64,000 nucleotides of DNA from Mycobacterium deserti (lineage in GTDB: Bacteria; Actinomycetota; Actinomycetes; Mycobacteriales; Mycobacteriaceae), in the NCBI RefSeq assembly GCF_025345615.1, contig NZ_JAODWD010000001.1:933304-997303 (forward strand), given 5' to 3'. Positions within the stretch are counted from its first letter, which is position 1. Each line of letters starts with the position of its first letter. This document shows, piece by piece, positions 1 to 9,643 of this stretch. The notes beneath the pieces were generated by a model. It made no database searches. It had not been told where the DNA came from and saw only the letters and a program-made list of their open reading frames with translations. The position numbers were made by a program, and so were the translations under genes.

Positions 1-772
1 CGAGCTGCTCACCCAGCGCCAGCGCCAGGCCCAGGTCCTTCTCCCCCAGCCCGCGGGCATGCACGAACGGCTGGTACAGGAAGTTGTCCGGATCCAACGG
101 TTTCATGTCGTCGCGAATCATGATCATGCCGGCGCCGGTCGCCGCCTCCGTATGCCGGACGACCTTGCCCAGCGCCTGCAGGTCCAACCCGGCGGCTTCG
201 GCGAGCCGCAGCGCTTCGCAGCCGGCCGCATAGTAGGTGAACGTCAACATGTTGCGTGCGAGCTTCATCCGCGTGCCCGCTCCGGGCTGGCCGGCATGGA
301 TGACCATCGATGCGAACTGCTTGAACGCCGGCTTGATGCGCTCGTACACCTCGCGCTCCGCACCGACCATCGTGGCCAGCTCGCCCTTCTCCGCCGCACT
401 TCCGCCGCCGGTGACCGGGGCATCGACGACGTGAAGACCCTTGGGTGCCAGTTGCTCCGCCAGCCCCTCTGCGGTCTCCGGGCTGATCGTCGAGTGGATC
501 GCGATCACGGTGCCGGGTTTGGCGTGGGCGGCCAATTCGCCGACCACCTCCCGTACCTGAGCGTCGTTGAGCACAGTCACGCTGATGATGTCGGCCGCCG
601 CGACATCGGCCACGCTGTCGGCCAGCGAGGCGCCCAGTTCGGCCAGCGGCGTCATCGCCTCAGTGCGCACGTCGAAGACCACGAGTCCGCCGGGCCAGTT
701 CACGAGCCGCTTGGCCATCGGCGTCCCCATGTTGCCGAGGCCGATGTAGCCGAGTTTCAGAACGTCGCTCAC
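1..772 (-). CDS. NAD(P)-dependent 3-hydroxyisobutyrate dehydrogenase-family enzyme, 3' end cut by the window
   Basis: Read on the minus strand, the protein starts MSDVLKLGYIGLGNMG, a Rossmann GxGxxG fingerprint with the GLGNMG signature of beta-hydroxyacid dehydrogenases. A later DAPVTGGG segment is the substrate-loop motif and KLARN holds the catalytic lysine region. About 257 residues are visible of a usual 290-300; the C-terminus lies outside the window. An ATG two codons upstream (778) is possible, but the AGAGGA ribosome site is better spaced for GTG at 772. It follows the SDR at 801-1562 by 28 bases and closes the leftward aldehyde-dehydrogenase operon. By synteny it matches M. tuberculosis Rv0770. 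The substrate is unknown. Confidence 0.85.
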   Translation of the reverse strand, partial: MSDVLKLGYIGLGNMGTPMAKRLVNWPGGLVVFDVRTEAMTPLAELGASLADSVADVAAADIISVTVLNDAQVREVVGELAAHAKPGTVIAIHSTISPETAEGLAEQLAPKGLHVVDAPVTGGGSAAEKGELATMVGAEREVYERIKPAFKQFASMVIHAGQPGAGTRMKLARNMLTFTYYAAGCEALRLAEAAGLDLQALGKVVRHTEAATGAGMIMIRDDMKPLDPDNFLYQPFVHARGLGEKDLGLALALGEQL

Positions 773-800
773 AATCATTTCCTCTTCGCGCAAGCGCTCA

Positions 801-1562
801 TCAGCGGATGATCTGTCCGCCGTCGACGTTGAAGATCTGACCGGTGATCCACTTGGCCTGATCCGACAGCAGGAACAGGCACATGCCAACCAGATCCTCC
901 GGCTGTCCCATGCGCGACAACGGAATCCCCTTCACGATGTCGGCGACCATCTCCTGCGGTGTGGTGGTGCGGTTGGCCTCGGTGTCGATCGGACCCGGAG
1001 CTATTGCATTGACCCGGATGTTCTGTCCCCCCAGTTCGGTGGCCAGCTGCTGGGTCAACCCGTTGACCCCGACCTTGGCCAGACCGTAGAAGTTCGAGTA
1101 CAACCACGCCGCGGTCGACGACTGGTTGACGATCGCGCCCCCGCCTCGCTTGGCCATCTTGCGGTAAACGGCGCGGGTGCACACCAGCGCGCCGTCCATG
1201 TTCACGCTCATGAACTTCTTGTAGTAGTCCCAGTCGACGGTGATCAGGAAGTCGAGCTTCATCCCGCCGAAGATCGCGGCATTGTTGACCAGGTAGTCGA
1301 TGCCACCGAACTCCGAAAGTGTCTGCGCCGCCATCTCTTTGGCCGACTCGGGGTCAGAGACGTCGACCCGGACCGCGAGGGCGTTGCCGCCCTCACCCTT
1401 GATACCGTCGGCCACTTTCTGCGCGCCCTCGGTGTTGATGTCGGCGACGACGACGGCCGCCCCCTCGCGGGCCAACGCCTCCGCGTAGGCCTGGCCGATA
1501 CCGCCACCGGCGCCGGTGACGATCGCGACCTTCTCCTTGAATTGATCTGCGTACAGTCCCAC
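801..1562 (-). CDS. short-chain dehydrogenase/reductase (SDR), Rv0769-like
   Basis: A 253-residue classical SDR. The cofactor motif TGAGGGIG lies near residue 17, NNAA near residue 92, a catalytic Ser in NQSST and the YGLAK (YxxxK) active site follow, and the C-terminus has the usual ITGQIFNVDGG. It is probably an NAD(P)-dependent alcohol/ketone oxidoreductase. The gene begins 10 bases after the aldehyde dehydrogenase stop and is followed by the hydroxyacid dehydrogenase, so the three form one transcript. Together they suggest stepwise oxidation of an alcohol or aldehyde made by the divergent P450 operon. That substrate link is inference. Confidence 0.88.
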   Translation of the reverse strand: MGLYADQFKEKVAIVTGAGGGIGQAYAEALAREGAAVVVADINTEGAQKVADGIKGEGGNALAVRVDVSDPESAKEMAAQTLSEFGGIDYLVNNAAIFGGMKLDFLITVDWDYYKKFMSVNMDGALVCTRAVYRKMAKRGGGAIVNQSSTAAWLYSNFYGLAKVGVNGLTQQLATELGGQNIRVNAIAPGPIDTEANRTTTPQEMVADIVKGIPLSRMGQPEDLVGMCLFLLSDQAKWITGQIFNVDGGQIIR

Positions 1563-1572
1563 CCATGTCTCC

Positions 1573-3042
1573 TTAATCGGCCGCCGTGGCGATGGCTTTC
1601 ATTTCCAGGTATTCCTCGAAGCCCGCCAAGCCCATCTCTCGGCCGAGGCCGGACTGCTTGTATCCGCCGAACGGCATGTCCGCCGAGTACCAGACGCCGC
1701 CGTTGATGTTGACCGTGCCCACCCGCATCCGGGCCGCGGCGCGGTTGGCACGCTCCTCGTCGGCAGAGAACACCGTGCCCGACAGCCCATAGGGCGAATC
1801 GTTGGCGATGCGCACCGCGTCGTCGTCGCCGTCATGGGCGATCACCGTCAGCACCGGCCCGAAGATCTCTTCGCGGGCTACCTTGGCGTTGTTGTCCAGT
1901 CCGGCGATCACGGTCGGCTCGATGAAGAATCCGGCATCGCGGTCCGCGGGACGTCCACCGCCGCAGGCGAATCGGCCGCCTTCGTCGGTGGCCGAGTCGA
2001 GGTAGCCCTGAATGCGGTCGCGCTGACGAGCCGAGATGACGGGCCCGCAGATGGTTCCGGCGTCATTCGGATCACCCGGCTTGAGCCCGGCCATCGTGGC
2101 GGCGGCCGCCTCGACGGCCTCGTCGTAACGCGCCCGCGGCACCACCAGTCGGGTGGTGATCGCACATCCCTGCCCGGCGTGCATCGACGCCGTGAACGCC
2201 GACATCGAACAGGCGCCAGCCAGGTCCGCGTCGTCGAGAACGAGGAAAGCCGACTTACCGCCCAGCTCGAGGAACACCTTCTTCAGGGTGGCGGCGCCGT
2301 CGGCCATCACGGCGCGTCCGGTCGCCGTCGAGCCGGTGAACGAAACCATGTCCACGCGTGGGTCTTTCGACAGCAGGGCACCGACACCGTGATCGCTGGA
2401 GGTGATGATGTTCAGTACGCCGGGCGGAAGGTCGGTGTGCTCGACGATCAGCTCGCCGAGCACCGCCGCGCACCACGGGGTGTCGGGGGCCGGCTTTAAC
2501 ACGACGGTGTTGCCCGCCGCCAGCGCGGGGCCGATCTTGGCCAGGTTGATCTGGTGGGGGAAGTTCCATGGAGTGATGGCCCCGACCACCCCGACCGCCT
2601 CGCGGACGACCTTGCGATGGGTCTTGATCCCCATCGGCGAGGCGAAGCCGAAATCGGTGGCCCACTGGTAGGACTCCGCGGTGTCGGCGGCGAAGCTCAG
2701 ATCCTCGACGGGACCTTCGAGTTGAGCCATGGACGTCAACATGCGCGGCGCGCCGACCTCGGCGATCGTCAGCTCCCGCAACTCGTCCACGTGGTCGCGC
2801 AGAACCTGCTGCAACTGGCGCACGCACCGCACTCGCAGTTCGGTGTTGGTCGACCAGTCCGTCTCGTCGAATGCGCGCCGGGCCGCCTCGATCGCCCGGT
2901 CCATGTCCTCGGCGCCGGCATCAGCCGCCACCCCCAGCACCTCTTCGGTGGCCGGGTTGATCGTCTGAAAATTGCCCCCGCTCCCGGCGACGAGCTTCCC
3001 GTCGATGAGCAACTGACTCTCGCGATTGGCCAGAACCGCCAT
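1573..3042 (-). CDS. NAD-dependent aldehyde dehydrogenase (AldA/Rv0768-like)
   Basis: A 489-residue ALDH superfamily protein. Visible are the Rossmann region ITPWNFPHQINLAKIGPALA, the substrate/NAD loop SFTGSTATGR, the catalytic glutamate in LELGGKSA and the catalytic cysteine in GQGCAITTR. The reading frame stays open further upstream, but ATG 3042 is preferred because it has a GGAGACGAG ribosome site and gives the family length. It is the first gene of a leftward operon that diverges from the TetR/P450 operon across about 140 bases. That interval holds one copy of the TGGACA-N2-TGTCC inverted repeat near this gene's promoter, so the neighbouring TetR protein probably represses it. Confidence 0.9.
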   Translation of the reverse strand: MAVLANRESQLLIDGKLVAGSGGNFQTINPATEEVLGVAADAGAEDMDRAIEAARRAFDETDWSTNTELRVRCVRQLQQVLRDHVDELRELTIAEVGAPRMLTSMAQLEGPVEDLSFAADTAESYQWATDFGFASPMGIKTHRKVVREAVGVVGAITPWNFPHQINLAKIGPALAAGNTVVLKPAPDTPWCAAVLGELIVEHTDLPPGVLNIITSSDHGVGALLSKDPRVDMVSFTGSTATGRAVMADGAATLKKVFLELGGKSAFLVLDDADLAGACSMSAFTASMHAGQGCAITTRLVVPRARYDEAVEAAAATMAGLKPGDPNDAGTICGPVISARQRDRIQGYLDSATDEGGRFACGGGRPADRDAGFFIEPTVIAGLDNNAKVAREEIFGPVLTVIAHDGDDDAVRIANDSPYGLSGTVFSADEERANRAAARMRVGTVNINGGVWYSADMPFGGYKQSGLGREMGLAGFEEYLEMKAIATAAD

Positions 3043-3064
3043 CTCGTCTCCGTTCCACCGTTGC

Positions 3065-3078
3065 TGGACAAGTGTCCG
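3065..3078. promoter_or_regulatory. inverted repeat TGGACA-AG-TGTCCG, candidate TetR operator, aldehyde dehydrogenase side
   Basis: Seen directly: GGACA and TGTCC arms separated by two bases, 23 bases upstream of the aldehyde dehydrogenase start codon. The same repeat recurs at 3177-3190. A palindrome with a 2-base centre flanking a divergently placed TetR gene fits an autoregulated operator. No binding is shown here. Confidence 0.6.
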
Positions 3079-3176
3079 ACTGCTTCTGATCGAACCATAG
3101 CCCCACACGACTGCGAGTGGCAAGAACCGCCCATTTCACCTGCGCACTTGCCGATGAGCGGCCCCGTCCATTACGT

Positions 3177-3190
3177 TGGACATGTGTCCA
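3177..3190. promoter_or_regulatory. inverted repeat TGGACA-TG-TGTCCA, candidate TetR operator, P450 operon side
   Basis: A perfect 6+2+6 palindrome, the second copy of the motif at 3065-3078 with centres 112 bases apart. It overlaps the first possible start codons of the TetR gene, which suggests the promoter and the true start of that gene lie close to or just past the site. Confidence 0.6.
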
Positions 3191-3792
3191 GCGAACCTGT
3201 GGTGACGCTCACCGGCCAGGCCCCGGCCCCGGCCGCGGAGCCACCACGCAACCGTCGGCAGGAGGAGACGTTTCGCAAGGTTCTCGCGGCCGGCCTGGAA
3301 ATGCTGCGCGAATCCTCTTACGCCGACCTGACGGTGCGCGCGGTCGCCGCTCGGGCCAAGGTGGCTCCCGCGACGGCCTACACCTACTTCTCGTCGAAGA
3401 ACCACCTGATCGCCGAGGTCTACCTCGATCTGATGCGCCAGGCGCCCTACTTCACCGACGTCAACGACAGCCGAGCCAGTCGCGTCGAGAAGACCCTGCG
3501 CAATATGGCGTTGGTCGTCGCCGACGAGCCAGAGGTCGCGGCGGCCTGCACCACCGCGCTGCTGAGCGGAAGCGACCCGGCGGTGCGCACGGTCCGAGAC
3601 CGCATCGGCGCCGAGATCCATCGCCGCATCCGTTCCGCCGTCGGCCCTGACGCCGACCCGCGCACGCTCTCAGCACTGGAGATGACGTACTTCGGCGCGC
3701 TGGTCAACGCGGGCAGCGGCGCGTTCACCTACCACCAGATCGCCGACCGCCTCAGTTACGTAGTCGGCCTCATCGTTGGAGACGACCGTTGA
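3184..3792 (+). CDS. TetR-family transcriptional regulator of the CYP123/CYP51 locus (Rv0767c-like)
   Basis: About 202 residues. The N-terminal helix-turn-helix is clear: LTVRAVAARAKVAPATAYTY followed by FSSKNHLIAEVY, the TetR signature. The C-terminal ligand domain is divergent. The start is uncertain: ATG 3154, GTG 3184, or GTG 3199/3202 just after the palindrome at 3177-3190 are all in frame. The palindrome would lie inside the coding region for the two upstream starts. The stop overlaps the TTG start of the P450 gene, so it is the first gene of the rightward operon. It probably senses a lipid or sterol-like ligand and controls both divergent operons; this is inference from position and the twin operators. 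Confidence 0.85.
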   Translation: MSSEPVVTLTGQAPAPAAEPPRNRRQEETFRKVLAAGLEMLRESSYADLTVRAVAARAKVAPATAYTYFSSKNHLIAEVYLDLMRQAPYFTDVNDSRASRVEKTLRNMALVVADEPEVAAACTTALLSGSDPAVRTVRDRIGAEIHRRIRSAVGPDADPRTLSALEMTYFGALVNAGSGAFTYHQIADRLSYVVGLIVGDDR

Positions 3793-5006
3793 CCGCTACT
3801 GAGATAGTCCTCGACCCATACGATTACGACTTCCACGAGGACCCTTACCCGTACTACAAGCGGCTGCGGGACGAGGCTCCGCTCTACCACAACGAGAAGC
3901 TCGGCTTCTGGGCGTTGTCGCGCCACGAGGACGTACTGAAGGGCTTCCGCAACAGCACCACGCTGTCGAACAAGTTCGGCGTGTCGCTCGACCCGGCCTC
4001 GCGCGGCCCACACGCATCCAAGACCATGTCGTTCCTCGCGATGGACGATCCCGCACACCTGCGGTTGCGCACGCTGGTGTCCAAGGGCTTTACCCCGCGT
4101 CGCGTTCGCGAACTCGAGCCGCGGGTCACCGAGATCGCCGTCCAGCACCTCGACACCATGATGGAGAAGGCCACATCGTCTGCGGACGGCGAAATCGTCG
4201 ACTATGTCGACGAATTCGCCGGCAAGCTGCCGATGGACGTCATCTCCGAACTGATGGGCGTGCCTGAGCCCGACCGCGCCCAAGTCCGGGCATGGGCCGA
4301 CGGTGTGATGCACCGCGACGAGGGTGTCACCGACGTGCCGCCGGAAGCCGTCGAAGCCTCGATCAATCTGATCGTCTACTACCAGCAGATGGTCGCCGAA
4401 CGTCGCAAGAAGCCCACCGACGACCTCACCACCGCGCTGCTAGAAGCCGAGATCGACGGCGACCGGCTGACCGACGACGAAATCCTCGGCTTCATGTTCC
4501 TGATGGTCATCGCCGGCAACGAGACCACCACGAAACTGCTTGCCAACGCGGCATTCTGGGGCCACAAGAACCCCGACCAACTGACGTCTGTCTACGCCGA
4601 TCTGGACCGGATCCCGCTGTGGGTGGAGGAGACGCTGCGCTACGACACGTCGAGCCAGATCCTGGCCCGCACCGTGGCCGGTGACCTCACCCTGTACGAC
4701 ACTCCGATCCCCGACGGAGACGTACTGCTGCTCCTGCCCGGTTCCGCGCACCGCGACGAGCGGGTGTTCGAGAATCCGGATGACTATGTCATCGGTCGCG
4801 AAATCGGCTCGAAGCTCATGAGTTTCGGCAGCGGCGCCCATTTCTGCCTCGGTGCCCATCTGGCCCGCATGGAGGCTCGGGTGGCGCTGGCCGAGTTGTT
4901 CAAGCGAATCCGCGGATACGAAATCGACGAGGCCAACGCCGTCCGCGTCCATTCGAGCAATGTCCGCGGATTCGCCCACCTACCCATGACTGTCCAACCC
5001 ACCTGA
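3789..5006 (+). CDS. cyp123: cytochrome P450, CYP123-like
   Basis: A 405-residue bacterial P450. The I-helix oxygen-activation motif AGNETTT, the K-helix ExxR in VEETLRYD and the haem loop FGSGAHFCLGAHLA with the thiolate cysteine are all present, so the enzyme should be active. Translation probably starts at TTG 3789, which overlaps the TetR stop by three bases (TTGA). It lies in the same order as M. tuberculosis Rv0766c, between the regulator and an SDR preceding CYP51. Its electron donor is likely the 3Fe-4S ferredoxin encoded at 7218-7427. The substrate is not known to me. Confidence 0.88.
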   Translation: MTATEIVLDPYDYDFHEDPYPYYKRLRDEAPLYHNEKLGFWALSRHEDVLKGFRNSTTLSNKFGVSLDPASRGPHASKTMSFLAMDDPAHLRLRTLVSKGFTPRRVRELEPRVTEIAVQHLDTMMEKATSSADGEIVDYVDEFAGKLPMDVISELMGVPEPDRAQVRAWADGVMHRDEGVTDVPPEAVEASINLIVYYQQMVAERRKKPTDDLTTALLEAEIDGDRLTDDEILGFMFLMVIAGNETTTKLLANAAFWGHKNPDQLTSVYADLDRIPLWVEETLRYDTSSQILARTVAGDLTLYDTPIPDGDVLLLLPGSAHRDERVFENPDDYVIGREIGSKLMSFGSGAHFCLGAHLARMEARVALAELFKRIRGYEIDEANAVRVHSSNVRGFAHLPMTVQPT

Positions 5007-5018
5007 AGGTTCGATAAT

Positions 5019-5839
5019 ATGCCACGCTTCGCACCGCTACCGCAGCGTCGGCCGGCGATCGTCGCCGGCGCGTCATCCGGAATCGGCGAGGCCACCGCCA
5101 TAGAACTCGCGGCCCGCGGGTTTCCGGTCGCCCTCGGCGCGCGACGTGTCGAGAAGCTGACCGACCTCGTCGGCAAGATCAACGCCGACGGCGGCGAGGC
5201 GGTCGGCTTCCACCTCGACGTCACCGACCCCAACTCGGTGAAGTCGTTTGTCACACAATCGATCGACGCCCTCGGCGACATCGAGGTTCTGGTGGCCGGC
5301 GCCGGCGACACCTATTTCGGCAAGCTGGCCGAGATCGCAGGCGACGAATTCGAATCGCAGCTGCAGATCCACCTGGTCGGCGCCTTCCGGCTGGCCTCCG
5401 CCGTGCTGCCGGGCATGCTGGAGCGTCAGCGCGGTGACCTGATCTTCGTCGGCTCCGACGTCGCCTTGCGCCAGCGTCCGCACATGGGTGCGTACGGCGC
5501 CGCGAAGGCCGCGCTGGTCGCCATGGTCAACAACTTTCAGATGGAACTCGAGGGCACCGGCGTCCGCGCGTCGATCGTGCATCCCGGTCCGACCAAGACC
5601 AGCATGGGCTGGAGCCTGCCCGCCGAGAAGATCGGGCCCGCGCTCGAGGACTGGGCGAAGTGGGGCCAGGCACGCCACGACTACTTCCTGCGTGCCTCCG
5701 ATCTGGCGCGCGCCATCACCTTCGTCGCCGAGACACCGCGCGGTGGCTTCATCGCGAACATGGAGCTGCAGCCCGAAGCTCCGCTGGCCACCGCGCCCGC
5801 AGAACGCCAGCAGCTGAAGCTGAACGAGGAGAACCTGTC

Positions 5840-5843
<4 letters not shown>
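5019..5843 (+). CDS. SDR-family oxidoreductase (Rv0765c-like)
   Basis: A 274-residue SDR with the cofactor motif AGASSGIG near residue 17 (first glycine of TGxxxGxG replaced within VAGASSGIG), an AGAGD motif in place of NNAG, the active-site serine in VGSD and YGAAK as YxxxK. The C-terminal quarter carries an extra segment after the Rossmann core. It sits 12 bases after the P450 gene and its stop overlaps the CYP51 start (ATGA), so translation is probably coupled. It likely acts on the product of one of the two P450s; this is inferred from operon position only. Confidence 0.85.
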
Positions 5844-7427
<1,584 letters not shown>

Positions 7428-7429
7428 GA

Positions 7430-7975
7430 ATGCCGTCACTACCCCGCGAGGCTCTCGACAACTGGGTCGAGCAGTGGCTGGAAACCAACCGCGAATGCGA
7501 GCGCAACGGCGACTGGAAGCCGTTGGCCGAGTTTTACACCGACGACGCCACCTACGGCTGGAACATCGGGCCCAAAGAAGACGTGATGTGCATCGGCAAG
7601 GACGAGATCCGCGACGTCGCCCTCGGTCTGGAGATGCAGGGCCTGGAGAACTGGGTGTACGAGTATCAGAAGGTGCTCGTCGACGACAGGCAGGGCGAGA
7701 TCGTCGGCTTCTGGAAGCAGATCGTCAACAAGTCCGACGGCACCCGTGACGAGATCTACGGCATCGGCGGCAGCTGGTTCCGGCTTGATTCCGATCTGAA
7801 GATCGAATGGCAGCGCGACTTCTTCGACTTCGGCCATGTGGCCTACATGTTCGGCAAGCTCATCGAGACCGGCGACCTGAGCGAGGGCATGCAGAAGCGC
7901 ATCGAACGCTCGATGGCCGGGGAGAAGCTTCCCGGCTACTACCCGCTGGGTCAGGCACCCGCGCCCATCTGGTGA
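7430..7975 (+). CDS. SnoaL/NTF2-like protein of unknown function (Rv0762c-like)
   Basis: A 181-residue protein with the cone-shaped NTF2/SnoaL pattern: an N-terminal helix, then YTDDATYGWNIGP and later strands FWKQIV and WFRLDSD ending in DFFDFGH. Proteins of this fold bind small hydrophobic ligands, and some isomerise or hydrolyse them. No catalytic set could be assigned. It starts two bases after the ferredoxin stop, ending the compact P450 operon. A 94-base gap and a fresh promoter-like region separate it from the alcohol dehydrogenase. Confidence 0.8.
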   Translation: MPSLPREALDNWVEQWLETNRECERNGDWKPLAEFYTDDATYGWNIGPKEDVMCIGKDEIRDVALGLEMQGLENWVYEYQKVLVDDRQGEIVGFWKQIVNKSDGTRDEIYGIGGSWFRLDSDLKIEWQRDFFDFGHVAYMFGKLIETGDLSEGMQKRIERSMAGEKLPGYYPLGQAPAPIW

Positions 7976-8069
7976 TATCGCGGCCACCAAGCAGTTGATT
8001 GGGGGTGGGTGTGACGCACCTAACTAATGGCTCTAGTCTGGCCTCACTGGCTCTAACGGAAGGCATCGG

Positions 8070-9200
8070 ATGAAGACAAAAGGCGCTCTCATCTACGAGT
8101 TCAACCAGCCGTGGTCCATCGAGGAGATCGAGATCGGCGACCCCGTCAAGGACGAGGTCAAGATTCAGATGGAAGCGTCGGGGATGTGCCACTCCGACCA
8201 CCATCTGGTGACCGGCGACATCCCCATGGCCGGGTTCCCCGTGCTCGGCGGACACGAGGGCGCGGGCATCGTCACCGAGGTGGGCCCCGGCGTCGAAAAC
8301 GTCGCCCCCGGCGACCACGTCGTCCTCTCCTTCATCCCGTCGTGCGGCGAATGTCCCACCTGTCAGAGCGGCCAGCGCAACCTGTGCGACCTGGGCGCCC
8401 TTCTGCTCTCCGGCACCGCCGTCTCCGACGGCACCAACCGGGTCACGACGGCAGACGGCACGCCCGTCATCCCCATGACCCTGCTGGGCACCTTCAGCCC
8501 GTACATGGTGGTGCACAAGAGTTCGGTGGTGAAGATCGATCCGTCGATTCCATTCGAGGTCGCCTGCCTCGTCGGCTGCGGTGTGACCACCGGCTACGGC
8601 TCGGCTACCCGCAGCGCGAACATCCGCCCCGGCGAGGACGTCGCGATCGTCGGTATCGGCGGCGTCGGCATGGGCGCTCTGCAAGGCGCGGTGAACGCCG
8701 GAGCGCGCAACATCTTCGCGGTCGACCCCGTCGAGTGGAAGCGCGACCAGGCCCTGAAGTTCGGTGCCACGCACGTCTATCCGGACATCTTCTCGGCGAT
8801 GGCCGGCATCGCCGAGGTGACCGCGGGCGGCATGGCGAAGAAGACCATCATCACCGTCGGCGAGCTCAAGGGCGAGGACATCGACAACTACCTCAACGTC
8901 ACGTCGAAGGGTGGGACCTGCGTCGTCACCGCGGTGGCCAACATGGCCGAATCGGACGTGAAGTTGAACCTGGCGATGCTCACCCTGATGCAGAAGAACC
9001 TGCAGGGCACCATCTTCGGCGGCGGCAATCCGCACTACGACATCCCGCAGCTGCTGTCGATGTACAAAGCGGGCAAGCTGAACCTCGACGACATGGTCAC
9101 CCGGCAGTACAAGCTCGAGCAGATCAACGAGGGCTACCAGGACATGCTCGAGGGTCGCAACATCCGTGGCGTCATCCGCTACACCGACGAAGACCGGTGA
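8070..9200 (+). CDS. adhB: zinc-dependent alcohol dehydrogenase (AdhB/Rv0761c-like)
   Basis: A 376-residue medium-chain dehydrogenase. The catalytic zinc ligands are in GMCHSDHH and GGHEGAG and the later GCGVTTG. The structural zinc cysteines lie in CGECPTCQSGQRNLC. The NAD fold shows GIGGVGMGALQGA. It oxidises alcohols or reduces aldehydes with NAD(H); its lipid or sterol-derived substrate is not identified. ATG 8070 is preceded by GGAAGG. The leader at 7976-8069 contains a spaced direct repeat TGGCTCTA (8028-8035 and 8048-8055). It heads a second transcript with the KSI-like gene and the SDR. Confidence 0.9.
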   Translation: MKTKGALIYEFNQPWSIEEIEIGDPVKDEVKIQMEASGMCHSDHHLVTGDIPMAGFPVLGGHEGAGIVTEVGPGVENVAPGDHVVLSFIPSCGECPTCQSGQRNLCDLGALLLSGTAVSDGTNRVTTADGTPVIPMTLLGTFSPYMVVHKSSVVKIDPSIPFEVACLVGCGVTTGYGSATRSANIRPGEDVAIVGIGGVGMGALQGAVNAGARNIFAVDPVEWKRDQALKFGATHVYPDIFSAMAGIAEVTAGGMAKKTIITVGELKGEDIDNYLNVTSKGGTCVVTAVANMAESDVKLNLAMLTLMQKNLQGTIFGGGNPHYDIPQLLSMYKAGKLNLDDMVTRQYKLEQINEGYQDMLEGRNIRGVIRYTDEDR

Positions 9201-9204
9201 GCGC

Positions 9205-9636
9205 GTGACCGAAACCGTCGCGCAGACACCGGCGTTGACGGCGTCGCAGAACTCGTGGCGCTGTGTCCAGTCTCATGACAAAGAAGGCTGGCTGGGCCTG
9301 ATGGCCGACGACGTCGTCATCGAGGACCCGATCGGGCAGGCGATCACCAATCCCGACGGACACGGCGTGCGCGGCAAAGAGGCGGCCGCGGCGTTCTACG
9401 ACTCGAACATCGCCGCGAACAACCTGCGGATCACGTGCGAGGAGACCTTCCCGTCGAGCTCGCCCGACGAGATAGCCCATATCTTGGTGCTCCGCAGTCA
9501 ATTCGACAACGGTGTCACCAGCACCGTGCGCGGTGTCTTCACCTACAAGGTCAATGACGCCGGGCTGCTGACGAACCTGCGCGGCTACTGGAACCTGGAC
9601 ATGATGGAGTTCGGTCAGGCGGGCGACAGCAATTAG
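9205..9636 (+). CDS. ketosteroid-isomerase-like / SnoaL protein (Rv0760c-like)
   Basis: A 143-residue NTF2-fold protein. DDVVIEDPIG near residue 36 matches the region that holds the catalytic aspartate in ketosteroid isomerases, and YWNLDMMEFG forms the C-terminal strand. The M. tuberculosis counterpart binds steroids, from recall. The start is taken as GTG 9205, four bases after the alcohol dehydrogenase stop. An upstream ATG at 9166 would lie inside the preceding gene. It is co-transcribed with adhB and the next SDR. Confidence 0.85.
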   Translation: MTETVAQTPALTASQNSWRCVQSHDKEGWLGLMADDVVIEDPIGQAITNPDGHGVRGKEAAAAFYDSNIAANNLRITCEETFPSSSPDEIAHILVLRSQFDNGVTSTVRGVFTYKVNDAGLLTNLRGYWNLDMMEFGQAGDSN

Positions 9637-9643
9637 CGCGCCG

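Noticed and set aside
59..811. Long + strand reading frame over the hydroxyacid dehydrogenase region
   Set aside because: It is the antisense shadow of a clear dehydrogenase on the minus strand; the + strand product has no family features.
2554..3183. Upstream extension of the TetR protein
   Set aside because: The extra residues overlap the aldehyde dehydrogenase coding strand and carry no TetR homology.
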